A stretch of 7,819 nucleotides of DNA. Origin: Candidatus Odyssella thessalonicensis. Its GTDB lineage: Bacteria; Pseudomonadota; Alphaproteobacteria; Bin65. The stretch spans positions 1-7,819 of the forward strand of contig SBBV01000382.1 in the NCBI GenBank assembly GCA_005240015.1. Reading direction: 5' to 3'. Shown here piece after piece: positions 1 to 6,292 of the stretch; the first letter of the stretch is position 1; each line of letters begins with the position of its first letter. The position numbers and the translations under genes are program-made. The notes beneath the pieces are model-generated. The model was given only the letters and a program-made list of their open reading frames with translations, did not search any database and was not told where the DNA came from.

Positions 1-323
1 GATTCGCACGAATCACAACTTATTCGCGCGCTGCGATGAAGCTTCGCGTACAAACAGTTTTTGTTATGCGATTACTTTGGATTTACCATATTTGATCTTT
101 TTCTTATCCAGAGCGGCGTCGCGGCGCGCCAAGTAATTCATTCGAATTTCGGCCAATGACTGTGCGCTCAACCTGCTTGGTTAGCGGCTTTGTCTTGCGT
201 TCCTCGCCGAATTCGCCGCGCTTTTCGGCGCCGTCGCGCCATACGGTTTTGCAGCATGACAAGGCAAAGGCCGCACCCTAAGTCTCCGCCACGCGAACGA
301 TCGCAGCCGGAGAACAAGGAACG
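1..323. other. Non-coding stretch upstream of the quinone oxidoreductase gene
   Basis: I see no convincing gene here. Bases 1-14 form a near-palindrome (GATTC/GAATC arms around a 4-base loop) cut by the window edge. Bases 50-110 are AT-rich relative to everything nearby, which suits a promoter region. A loose sigma70-like pair on the + strand is TTGTTA (61-66) and TACCAT (84-89), spaced by 17 bases and each 4/6 to consensus. It lies about 235 bases before the next start codon, so its assignment is weak. TTATCCAGA at 104-112 is one base away from a consensus DnaA box. On the - strand a lysine-rich reading frame of 25 codons (64-141) lacks a ribosome binding site and is not called. Confidence 0.4.
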
Positions 324-1322
324 ATGACCGCGCTTCCCGCCCGCATGAAAGCCGTCGAGATCGCCGCCCCCGGCGGGCCCGAGATGCTGCGGCTCGGTGA
401 GCGGCCGGTGCCGGTCGCCGGCCAGGGCGAGGTCCTGATCAAAGTGGCGGCGGCGGGCGTCAATCGCCCCGACGTCGAGCAGAGAAAAGGCACCTATCCG
501 CCGCCGCCCGGCGCCTCGGACATTCCCGGCCTCGAGATCGCGGGCACCGTGGCGGCGCTCGGGCCGGACGCCAGCGGCCTCACGATCGGGGACGCGGTCT
601 GCGCGCTGGTGAGCGGCGGCGGCTACGCCGAATACTGCACCGCGCCGATGGCGCAATGCCTGCCGGTGCCGAAGGGCCTCGGCCTGGTCGAGGCGGCAGC
701 CCTGCCCGAGACGTTCTTCACCGTCTGGCAGAACGTCTTCGACCGGGCGCGGCTCAAGGCGGGCGAGATCATCCTCATCCACGGCGGCTCCTCCGGCATC
801 GGCACGACCGCGATCCAGATGGCGAAGGCGATGGGCGCGCGCGTGCTCACGACCGCGGGCTCGGATGAGAAATGCGCGGCCTGTCAGCGGCTCGGCGCCG
901 ACCGGGCGATCAATTACAACACCGAGGATTTCGTGGCCGTCGTGCAGGCCGAGACCAGGAAGAAGGGCGCCGACGTGATCCTCGACATGGTCGGCGGCCT
1001 CTATTTCGAGCGCAACATCGCGGCGCTCGCGATCGAAGGCCGGCTGTCGGTGATCGCGCTCCTCGGCGGCCGCGATGCCAAGCTCGATCTCGCCCTGCTC
1101 CTGCGCAAGCGCTTGACCGTGGTGGGCTCCGTGCTGCGCGCACGCACCGTCGCCGAGAAAGGCGCCGTCGCCGAGCAACTCCGCCACCACGTCTGGCCGC
1201 TCATCGCAAGCGGCAAGATCAAGCCGGTGATCGATTCCACCTTCCCGCTCGCCGACGCCGCCAAGGCCCACGCGCGCATGGAGACGAGCGCGCATGTGGG
1301 GAAGATCGTGCTGAAGATCTGA
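324..1322 (+). CDS. NAD(P)H:quinone oxidoreductase, PIG3-like, zinc-independent MDR family
   Basis: This 332-residue protein belongs to the medium-chain dehydrogenase/reductase superfamily and is closest in style to the PIG3/TP53I3-type quinone oxidoreductases. Such cytosolic enzymes use NADPH to reduce quinones or similar electrophiles without zinc. The N-terminal GroES-like domain (about residues 8-125) carries the PIG3 signature: VNRPD at 46-50, QRKGTYPPPPG at 53-63 and PGLEIAG at 68-74. The Rossmann domain (about 125-270) has a nucleotide-binding loop HGGSSGIG at 153-160 and the DMVGG segment at 221-225. The structural and catalytic zinc cysteine pattern of alcohol dehydrogenases is absent. 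Length is normal for the family. The start at 324 is preceded by AAGGA (316-320), with short spacing. The next Met (residue 8) has no ribosome binding site. The gene appears monocistronic. The exact substrate cannot be told from sequence. Confidence 0.93.
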   Translation: MTALPARMKAVEIAAPGGPEMLRLGERPVPVAGQGEVLIKVAAAGVNRPDVEQRKGTYPPPPGASDIPGLEIAGTVAALGPDASGLTIGDAVCALVSGGGYAEYCTAPMAQCLPVPKGLGLVEAAALPETFFTVWQNVFDRARLKAGEIILIHGGSSGIGTTAIQMAKAMGARVLTTAGSDEKCAACQRLGADRAINYNTEDFVAVVQAETRKKGADVILDMVGGLYFERNIAALAIEGRLSVIALLGGRDAKLDLALLLRKRLTVVGSVLRARTVAEKGAVAEQLRHHVWPLIASGKIKPVIDSTFPLADAAKAHARMETSAHVGKIVLKI

Positions 1323-1650
1323 TCGTCGCGACTCGCCCCGTTGTATGGGCTCTGCAAAAGCGCTGGGGCGCATGCCGCGGCGCGAAAGCGCGGGACGACA
1401 ACCTCGGGAGGTGCTGCGTTGCCCCGCCAACCCGTGCTTCTACGGGGCGGAACCGGCTGCGAGCCGGGTCGTTGACCGAGGTTGGACAGGCGAGCGGCGG
1501 CGGCCAGATGGCCGAGTTCAACACTCCTAAGCCACGTCGAGTCCGCGATTCTCAACCAGACCGCGGCGAGAGTTGGCTTGCGCGGGCGCGGCGGCGCGCC
1601 CCGGCCGGCGGCGCTCTCAGCGCCGCGTCGCGCGCGGGTTGAACCGAGCC
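1323..1650. other. Non-coding stretch between the oxidoreductase and kinase genes
   Basis: No convincing gene is seen in these 328 bases. The region holds several GC-rich inverted repeats: a 6-bp stem at 1421-1426/1443-1448, a compact 6-bp stem with 3-base loop at 1453-1467, and a strong 8-bp hairpin at 1608-1626 listed separately. None is followed by a T-run, so none is a clear intrinsic terminator. TTGACC at 1472-1477 resembles a -35 box, but nothing like a -10 box follows at the right spacing. A 44-codon ATG frame at 1508-1642 ends nine bases before the kinase start. It has mixed codon use and is not called. Confidence 0.5.
1608..1626 (+). promoter_or_regulatory. GC-rich hairpin 24 bases upstream of the kinase start
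   Basis: Bases 1608-1615 (GCGGCGCT) and 1619-1626 (AGCGCCGC) are perfect inverted complements around a CTC loop, so RNA from this strand could form a very stable 8-bp hairpin. It lies just before the ATG at 1651, where no good Shine-Dalgarno sequence is visible, and there is no T-run. A role in translation control or mRNA stability is possible. In DNA this GC-rich it may also be coincidental. Confidence 0.35.
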
Positions 1651-3585
1651 ATGTCGCTTGAGCTCCCCCGGGGATACGCGATCGAGGAATTCCGCATCGC
1701 GGCGCCGCTCGGCGTCGGCGGGTTCGGGCTCACCTATCTCGCCTACGACACCAAGCTCGAGCGCCGGGTCGCGATCAAGGAGTACATGCCGGCGAGCCTG
1801 GTCGAGAGCCGCGACCCGGCTACCTTCCACCCCAAGTTCCGCGGCCCCGCCGAGAGCGCCGACTACCGCGGCTTCCTCGAGCGCTTCCGCGACGAGGCGC
1901 TGCACATCGCCAGGTTCAACCACCCCAACATCGTGCCGATCCACCGCGTGCTCGCGCACAACGAGTCCGCCTACATCGTGATGGAGTATCTGGGCGAGGT
2001 GAGCCTCGCGCGTCTCGCCGCGTCGGGCAAGCGCCTCGCCGAGGCCGAGCTCGCGCATCTCGTGGCCGGCGTGCTCGATGGCTTGAGCACGATGCACCAC
2101 GCCGGACTCCTCCACCGCGACGTCAAGCCCTCCAACATCATGCTGCGCGGCGACGGCACGCCGGTGCTGATCGATTTCGGCTCGGTCCGCCGCGCGCATT
2201 ACGAGGGCGAGCCGGCCTCGGTGCGCGTCATCTCCGAGGGCTTCTCGCCGCCCGAGCAATACGACGAAGACGGCGAGATCGGCCCGTGGTCGGACATCTT
2301 CGCGCTCGCCGCCACCAGCTACTTCATGATCCGCGGCGCGCCGCCGGCGCCGGTCGTCGATCGGGTGCTGGCGCTGATGAGGAAGAAGCCCGATCCGCTG
2401 GTGGCGCTTACACAGGAAACCACCGGCGGGCGCTATTCCGACCCTTTCCTCGCCGCCATCTCCTGGGGCCTCGAGCTGCAGGAGCGCGCGCGCCCGCAGT
2501 CGATTCCGGAATGGGCCGCCCTCTTCCCGGCGCCGATCGGCCGCCGCCACTACCCGATGGCGCGCGTGGCGATGCAGCCGGCGCCGGCTGTGGAGCCCTC
2601 GATCACGGCGGCGGCGACGCCGCTCGAGACTGCGCCGCTCGGCGCCGCGGCGCACAGCGCGGGCAGCGATTCGCCCGCGACCTTGATCGCGGATGCGCGC
2701 GCCCGCCCCGTCCCGGTCGTGCGCGCGCTCGTCGGACGCAGCCGGCAGGCCGCCGCCATCGTGCCGGCGCAGCCGCGCGAGACCCGCATGCGCCTCCTCG
2801 GCCAGCTCACGGCGCTCGGGCTCATTCTCGTCGGCGCCACCGTCGGCGTGGGCGTGGCCACCCAGGACATCGGCAAGCCGCTGCAGATCGCTGAGAACTC
2901 ACAGCCGGCCGAAGAGGCCGCGGCGACGAAACTCACGGCGCTCGCCGCGCCCCCGGCCGCCGCTACGCCGAGCGCCAGCGCCATCCGCTGCGACGAGCTT
3001 GCGGCGCATCCCGACGATCCCGCCAAGCCGAGGGGCCTCGCCGGCGTGCAGTTCGACGCGATGACCGAGGCCACGACGCGCGAGGCGATCGAAAGCTGCA
3101 CCGCCGCGTTGCGCCTCGATCCCGAGAACCTCCGCGCCCAGTTCAATCTCGGCCGTGCCTATCAGCGCCTCGCGCGCTTGAGGCCGCAGGACAGCGCCGA
3201 GGCTTGGCGGCGCGCCGGCGCCGCCTACGAAGCGGCGGCCAACGGCGGTTACGCGGCCGCGCAAGGCAATCTCGGCCAGATGCTCTACGGCGGCGCGGGC
3301 GGCGGCGCGCAGGACGTTCGCCAGGCGGTCGAATGGCTCCGGAAGTCCGCGGCCGGCGACTTCGCCGATGCCTACATCACGCTCGCCCATGCCTATGCGA
3401 CCGGCCGCGGCGTCGAGCGCGCCGACCAGAAGAAGACCTTCTGCTGGCTCACGCTGCTCGAACGCACAACTTCGGTCCCCGCCTATAAGGCCTTCGCGCA
3501 GCAGCAGCGGGCCGCCATGGCCATGAGCGCCGCCGACAAGCGCGCCGTCGAAGACGGCGCTTCGAAGGGGAAGGATTGCCTCTGA
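1651..3585 (+). CDS. Membrane-anchored Ser/Thr protein kinase with C-terminal TPR/Sel1 repeats
   Basis: This 644-residue protein is a Hanks-type (eukaryotic-like) Ser/Thr kinase that phosphorylates proteins on Ser/Thr using ATP. The kinase domain covers about residues 9-290 and appears catalytically complete: glycine loop GVGGFG (21-26), VAIK lysine K43, helix-C glutamate near E82, catalytic HRDVKPSN (155-162; D157, K159, N162), DFG (175-177) and an APE-like PPE (200-202). A low-complexity Ala/Pro linker (about 300-378) leads to one hydrophobic membrane segment (about 382-403). This topology suggests a cytoplasmic kinase and an outer, periplasmic C-terminal part. That part has a TPR-like unit (about 477-510) and two Sel1-like units (about 525-567 and 568-602), which probably bind another protein. 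The ATG at 1651 is chosen because kinase similarity begins right after it. The frame is open upstream to a TTG at 1573, which would add 26 Arg-rich residues. No good ribosome binding site is seen. Ligand and targets are unknown. Confidence 0.93.
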   Translation: MSLELPRGYAIEEFRIAAPLGVGGFGLTYLAYDTKLERRVAIKEYMPASLVESRDPATFHPKFRGPAESADYRGFLERFRDEALHIARFNHPNIVPIHRVLAHNESAYIVMEYLGEVSLARLAASGKRLAEAELAHLVAGVLDGLSTMHHAGLLHRDVKPSNIMLRGDGTPVLIDFGSVRRAHYEGEPASVRVISEGFSPPEQYDEDGEIGPWSDIFALAATSYFMIRGAPPAPVVDRVLALMRKKPDPLVALTQETTGGRYSDPFLAAISWGLELQERARPQSIPEWAALFPAPIGRRHYPMARVAMQPAPAVEPSITAAATPLETAPLGAAAHSAGSDSPATLIADARARPVPVVRALVGRSRQAAAIVPAQPRETRMRLLGQLTALGLILVGATVGVGVATQDIGKPLQIAENSQPAEEAAATKLTALAAPPAAATPSASAIRCDELAAHPDDPAKPRGLAGVQFDAMTEATTREAIESCTAALRLDPENLRAQFNLGRAYQRLARLRPQDSAEAWRRAGAAYEAAANGGYAAAQGNLGQMLYGGAGGGAQDVRQAVEWLRKSAAGDFADAYITLAHAYATGRGVERADQKKTFCWLTLLERTTSVPAYKAFAQQQRAAMAMSAADKRAVEDGASKGKDCL

Positions 3586-3713
3586 GGCAGAGGTTCGCGC
3601 CATGCCCGCGCCGCACGGCCCAGACTCTCCGTAAATCGGCGCGCAAAAAGCGCGGCGCCCGTAGGGCGTCGATCGCGGCCGCAAAGATGCCGCGCGCGGC
3701 CGATCGTTCCAAT

Positions 3714-3722
3714 TGTGGATAA
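3714..3722 (-). promoter_or_regulatory. Perfect consensus DnaA box
   Basis: The - strand reads TTATCCACA, identical to the DnaA-box consensus. It sits in the non-coding gap between the convergent kinase and CBS genes, so it is not placed to control a promoter. No cluster of boxes or AT-rich unwinding element surrounds it, so it is not an origin. It could titrate DnaA or be a chance match. Confidence 0.4.
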
Positions 3723-3750
3723 GATTTCAGAGGATGGCTACGGGGATGAC

Positions 3751-3766
3751 GGCGGCCGGAGCCGCC
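3751..3766 (+). terminator. Possible hairpin terminator for the kinase gene (weak)
   Basis: GGCGGC (3751-3756) and GCCGCC (3761-3766) form a 6-bp stem around a CGGA loop, about 165 bases after the kinase stop codon. An alternative pairing, 3749-3755 with 3767-3773, gives 7 bp followed by only three Ts. The short T-run and the distance make this a tentative call. Confidence 0.25.
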
Positions 3767-3789
3767 CCGCCGTTTGCAGCCTGAAAGCC

Positions 3790-3823
3790 CCCGCCCGGCG
3801 GATCCGCTGATCCACCGGGCGGG
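3790..3823 (-). terminator. Strong hairpin, probable terminator of the CBS-domain gene
   Basis: CCCGCCCGG (3790-3798) pairs perfectly with CCGGGCGGG (3815-3823). Inside it, GGATC (3800-3804) pairs with GATCC (3809-3813) around a CGCT tetraloop, separated by one C/A mismatch. This makes a 15-position stem. It lies 14 bases past the CBS stop codon on the - strand and is followed there by GGGCTTTC, a short T-run. The structure is nearly symmetric and could also slow transcription arriving from the kinase side. Confidence 0.55.
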
Positions 3824-3837
3824 CGGCATCGAACGGA

Positions 3838-4257
3838 TCAGTGGTGCGCGGCGACGCTCTTGACGCATTCGGCCGTCAGCTCGCGCGGCGCCGCCTGGCC
3901 GATATCGCCGAGGCTGAGCATGCCGGTCATCCGCTTGTTCTTGTTGATGACCGGCAGCCGGCGGATCTTGAGCTGCTCCATGTGCTGCACCGCCTTCGCG
4001 AGATCGTCGTCCTCGCGGCAGCAGTGGATGCCGGCCGTCATCACCTCGCGCGCCGTCGTGCGTTCGGCATCGAAGCCGTCCTGCGCTATGCCTTTGCAGA
4101 CGATGTCACGGTCGGTGACCATGCCGATCAGATGGTCGTTCTCGCCGATCGGAATCGAGCCGATATCGTGCTTTCGCATCAACTTCGCGATCTCGGCGAC
4201 GGGCGTATCCGGACCGACCCACTCGACGCCCCTGTGCATCGCGTCTTTGACTTTCAT
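3838..4257 (-). CDS. Two-CBS-domain protein
   Basis: This 139-residue protein consists almost entirely of a tandem CBS (Bateman) module, a fold that usually senses adenine nucleotides or related ligands. CBS 1 spans about residues 1-58, with SIPIGENDHLIGMVTDRDIV at 34-53. CBS 2 spans about 72-125, with IRRLPVINKNKRMTGMLSLG at 98-117. The GMVTDRDI segment is typical of stand-alone alphaproteobacterial CBS proteins. No enzyme or transporter domain is attached and there is no signal peptide, so it should act in the cytoplasm as a small regulatory subunit or ligand-binding dimer. The start is firm: GGAGG (4264-4268 on the opposite strand) precedes the ATG by six bases. It is convergent with the kinase gene and shares no operon with it. 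The partner protein and ligand are unknown. Confidence 0.93.
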   Translation of the reverse strand: MKVKDAMHRGVEWVGPDTPVAEIAKLMRKHDIGSIPIGENDHLIGMVTDRDIVCKGIAQDGFDAERTTAREVMTAGIHCCREDDDLAKAVQHMEQLKIRRLPVINKNKRMTGMLSLGDIGQAAPRELTAECVKSVAAHH

Positions 4258-4489
4258 GGCGGACCTCCGCGGTTGAAGATGCCTTCACTCGATCGAAACG
4301 CAGCGCTGTCTCCCGGGCCGTTTTCACGTCGAGCATAAAACGAACGAGGCGCACGGGAGAGCCCCCTAAAAACGGGGCGAGAGGCTGTAAGATGCCTGGG
4401 AACGGGTGCTTTTGCTTACGCGGGAGTGGAGGTTGGGACGGCCGTCGGCGGCGCTGCCGGCACGACAATCCGAAGGCACCTTTGAAGGC

Positions 4490-4578
4490 TGGCGGAGGGT
4501 GTGGGAATCGAACCCACGGTACCCTTTTGGGGTACACGGTTTAGCAAACCGTTGCCGTAACCACTTGGCTAACCCTCC
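4490..4578 (-). tRNA. tRNA-Ser (anticodon GCU)
   Basis: On the - strand the sequence folds as a class II tRNA. The 7-bp acceptor stem pairs GGAGGGT (4572-4578) with ACCCTCC (4494-4500). The D-arm has the usual GTGGTTA. The anticodon loop is TTGCTAA, giving anticodon GCU, which reads AGC/AGU serine codons. A long variable arm has a 6-bp GTACCC/GGGTAC stem, and the T-arm contains GTTCGATTC. The discriminator base is G, as expected for serine, and the 3' CCA is encoded (4490-4492). Without CCA the gene is 86 bases (4493-4578). It looks intact. Confidence 0.97.
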
Positions 4579-4639
4579 GCTGTGCCGTTCGCGCGGCAAC
4601 CGGCGCGTTTTGGCGCACCGGAATTCAGCCGGGAGGCTG

Positions 4640-4668
4640 CATTTAGGGGCGGGTTCGGGGCCTGTCAA
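4640..4668 (-). promoter_or_regulatory. Sigma70-type promoter of tRNA-Ser
   Basis: On the - strand a perfect -35 box TTGACA (4663-4668) is followed after exactly 17 bases by TAAATG (4640-4645), a weaker -10 box. The pair lies about 60 bases before the tRNA 5' end, a plausible leader length for RNase P processing. The region between is GC-rich, as in strong stable-RNA promoters. The assignment rests on the motif and its position. Confidence 0.6.
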
Positions 4669-4776
4669 TCAGGCGGGCCGCCGCTGGCGGCCGTGCGCGG
4701 CCCGGCGGCAAGCTCGCCCTCGACCGGGGGCGGCGGCCCGCGCGTCGCCACGCGAAAATCTATCAACTTTCTGGTG

Positions 4777-4794
4777 CATCCCTTCGGGGGGATG
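4777..4794 (+). promoter_or_regulatory. Hairpin just upstream of the small ORF start
   Basis: CATCCC (4777-4782) and GGGATG (4789-4794) form a 6-bp stem around a TTCGGG loop. A shifted pairing gives a CCC-TTCG-GGG tetraloop core. The right arm is part of the G-rich stretch that must serve as the ribosome binding site for the ATG at 4800, so folding could hide that site. Regulation by this structure is an inference. Confidence 0.35.
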
Positions 4795-4799
4795 GGGTT

Positions 4800-4994
4800 A
4801 TGGCCGCCTACAGGGTTTGTCTCCTGAGTACCGACGGTGGGGTTGTCGAGGAGAAGGTCATCCACGCTGTTCGAAACTACGAAGCGATCGATTCGGCGAT
4901 ATGCTTGGTCAAGGCCGCGCGCATGAACTGCGCAGAATACGAGGTCTGGCTCCGGAACCGAAGGAATCTTGCGCCGCGTACTCCGCAGAACTGA
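4800..4994 (+). CDS. Small hypothetical protein (YR...EVW type)
   Basis: This 64-residue protein has the layout of a group of 60-75-residue proteins frequent in Bradyrhizobium and relatives. These begin with a short strand (here AAYRVCLLSTDGGV, residues 2-15), pass through an acidic/hydrophobic helix containing an EA..A pattern (here YEAIDSAICLVKAA, 27-40), and end with an E-W-R motif (EVWLRNR, 48-54). The family link is from memory of pattern and not a search. No signal peptide or membrane segment is seen and the function is unknown. The start has a G-rich stretch (4786-4798) in place of a clean Shine-Dalgarno and lies just after a hairpin. The gene stands alone, divergent from the tRNA, at the point where base composition drops. 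Confidence 0.6.
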   Translation: MAAYRVCLLSTDGGVVEEKVIHAVRNYEAIDSAICLVKAARMNCAEYEVWLRNRRNLAPRTPQN

Positions 4995-5276
4995 ACGGTT
5001 TACGCAAAGCAATTAAAGCCTATTACGTAGGTCGTGTACTCATAATCGCGCATTGGCTTCGGCGCCTCGTCCGCTCTGCGGGCAAAACCGGTCTGCATGC
5101 CACGAACGGCGATTACGATCAGCCATGACCCTAAGCGGAAATGAAGCGTGGCGGAGTATAGATGTCTGGGTCGGCATCCCGGTCGGCCGCCTACCCGTGA
5201 GGAGACGCAGCGGCCCCGAGTTATTGGAACTCGCGGCGACGACGGCCCGTTGCATCCGACCATGATAAAGCGAGTC

Positions 5277-6151
5277 ATGGCCGACGATTCCACCAAACAC
5301 GCCGCCGCTCGCAAGCGTGATGTCAGTGAAGCGTATGAGTGCTGCTACTGGTCCGAGAAGTTCGGCGTCAGCCCCGATGAGCTGAAGCAAGCTGTGCAGG
5401 CAGCGGGCCCGGTAGTTGAAGACGTAGCTGAACAGGGATTTCCGCCGGCTGAGTTCGTGCTCGGCACGATCTATGAAAGCGGGAAAATCGGTCCGCGCGA
5501 TCGAAGCTCGGCCTTGAAGTGGTTCATTCGCGCTGCACAGCAGGGGCACGTAGGATCTAAGCTTGCTGCAGAGCGCTTGCGGCAGCAGGAGCGCGATCAA
5601 CTGGAACGCGAAAGCGTGCTGCGCGAGGCGCAGCGAGTGGGCGCCACTGTGTTCAGCGTCGATACCGTCGGGCCGAAGGAGAGTAGGCCCACGCCAATCC
5701 CGAGCGTTTCACCGGCGGAAAACGAAGCGGAGCACGAGTTCAAGCGTGCTTGGCGTTTCTCCATGGACTCGGGGTGCCGGTAATGCGGTTGAGGCACTTA
5801 GCTGCCTCAAGTCTGCTGCCTGAAAAGGTCTGACAAAAGCTCGAGTTGAACTCGCGAAAATGTATTTGGATGGCATACTCGTTCCACGAGATGCAGGTGA
5901 GGCCGCAAGATGGCTCCACAGCGCAGCAGATGCGGGCAATCGAGAGGCACAGTACGCGTTGGCAGGTCTTTACGCGCGGGGACGGGGTGAATCGAAACAG
6001 AGTGACGGCTCTCAAGTATTTTCGGCGCGCGGCTGAGCAGGGCCACGAGGAAGCTCAGAAAGAGCTAAAGGCGACTGGGCAGCATCCGACCGAGCCTCTG
6101 CGCGCCGCATCGCACCTTCCTTTTGCGCCCGACCGAACATTTCGGAAATGA
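5277..6151 (+). pseudogene. Broken gene: DUF3606 domain plus Sel1 repeats, with two frameshifts and a stop
   Basis: The first open piece (5277-5783, 168 residues) starts MADDSTKHAAARKRDVSEAY. It carries a DUF3606-like domain (about residues 15-53; YWSEKFGVSPDEL at 24-36), then a Sel1 unit (about 57-92) and a charged linker. The reading then ends early at TAA 5781-5783. Skipping one G in the GGGG at 5771-5774 restores Sel1-like coding (GNAVEALSCLKSAA) until an in-frame TGA at 5821-5823. The same frame resumes past it with KGLTKARVELAKMYLDG and AGEAARWLHSAADAG. A second extra base near the G-runs 5978-5981/5984-5987 moves coding to the third frame, which holds another Sel1 unit (TALKYFRRAAEQGHEEAQKE) and ends at TGA 6149-6151. 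The repaired protein would have about 290 residues, no signal peptide and at least three Sel1 units. The start at 5277 fits usual DUF3606 starts (MADD...); an in-frame ATG at 5262 is the alternative. The 168-residue fragment may still be made. Sequencing errors in G-runs could explain the shifts but not the TGA. Confidence 0.75.
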
Positions 6152-6280
6152 GATGTCTGGAAATTGGAGCCTGGTCGCCGACTTTATTGACAATGCGGCA
6201 AGCTTGTCCGCTCGGTCAGTTTGTGGCATCGATTCATCGAACGCCCAAGACATTGCCCTAGATTCGTTCATCTTTGAGAT

Positions 6281-6285
6281 GGAGG
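6281..6285 (+). promoter_or_regulatory. Ribosome binding site of the secreted unknown protein
   Basis: GGAGG lies seven bases before the ATG at 6293. It is one of the clearest Shine-Dalgarno sequences in the window and fixes that start codon. Confidence 0.75.
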
Positions 6286-6292
6286 CGCGAGA

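Noticed and set aside
64..171. Short lysine-rich - strand frame (from ATG at 141 or TTG at 171)
   Set aside because: The peptide looks plausible (ends KKKIKYGKSKVIA), but there is no ribosome binding site, the longer version needs a rare TTG start, and no family is recognised.
168..1430. Long - strand open frame antisense to the oxidoreductase gene
   Set aside because: It arises from the strong GC bias at third codon positions of the + strand gene. The protein is His/Arg/Gly-rich without a domain, and the + strand frame has clear PIG3-family motifs.
1508..1642. 44-codon frame ending nine bases before the kinase start
   Set aside because: It is Arg/Ala-rich with mixed codon use, no Shine-Dalgarno and no family resemblance. 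A leader peptide is possible but unsupported.
1552..2655. Long - strand open frame over the kinase domain
   Set aside because: It overlaps an unmistakable kinase catalytic core on the + strand. Its composition (Arg/Ala/Glu-rich) is typical of a mirror frame in GC-rich DNA.
4490..4578. tRNA-Ser as a classic integration (att) site for the right-hand genes
   Set aside because: Islands normally join the tRNA 3' end, which here faces left toward the CBS gene. The accessory-looking genes are on the 5' side and no repeated tRNA end or integrase is visible.
4406..5128. 240-codon + strand frame
   Set aside because: It runs straight through tRNA-Ser and its promoter and overlaps the small gene at 4800, so it cannot be a normal gene.
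5148..5276. N-terminal extension of the DUF3606-Sel1 frame
   Set aside because: The added residues (Arg/Pro/Gly-rich) do not look like coding sequence, and DUF3606 proteins normally start MADD..., matching the ATG at 5277.
6187..6192. TTGACA as a promoter -35 box for the secreted-protein gene
   Set aside because: The hexamer is perfect, but nothing like a -10 box lies 16-18 bases downstream (GC-rich GCTCGG region).
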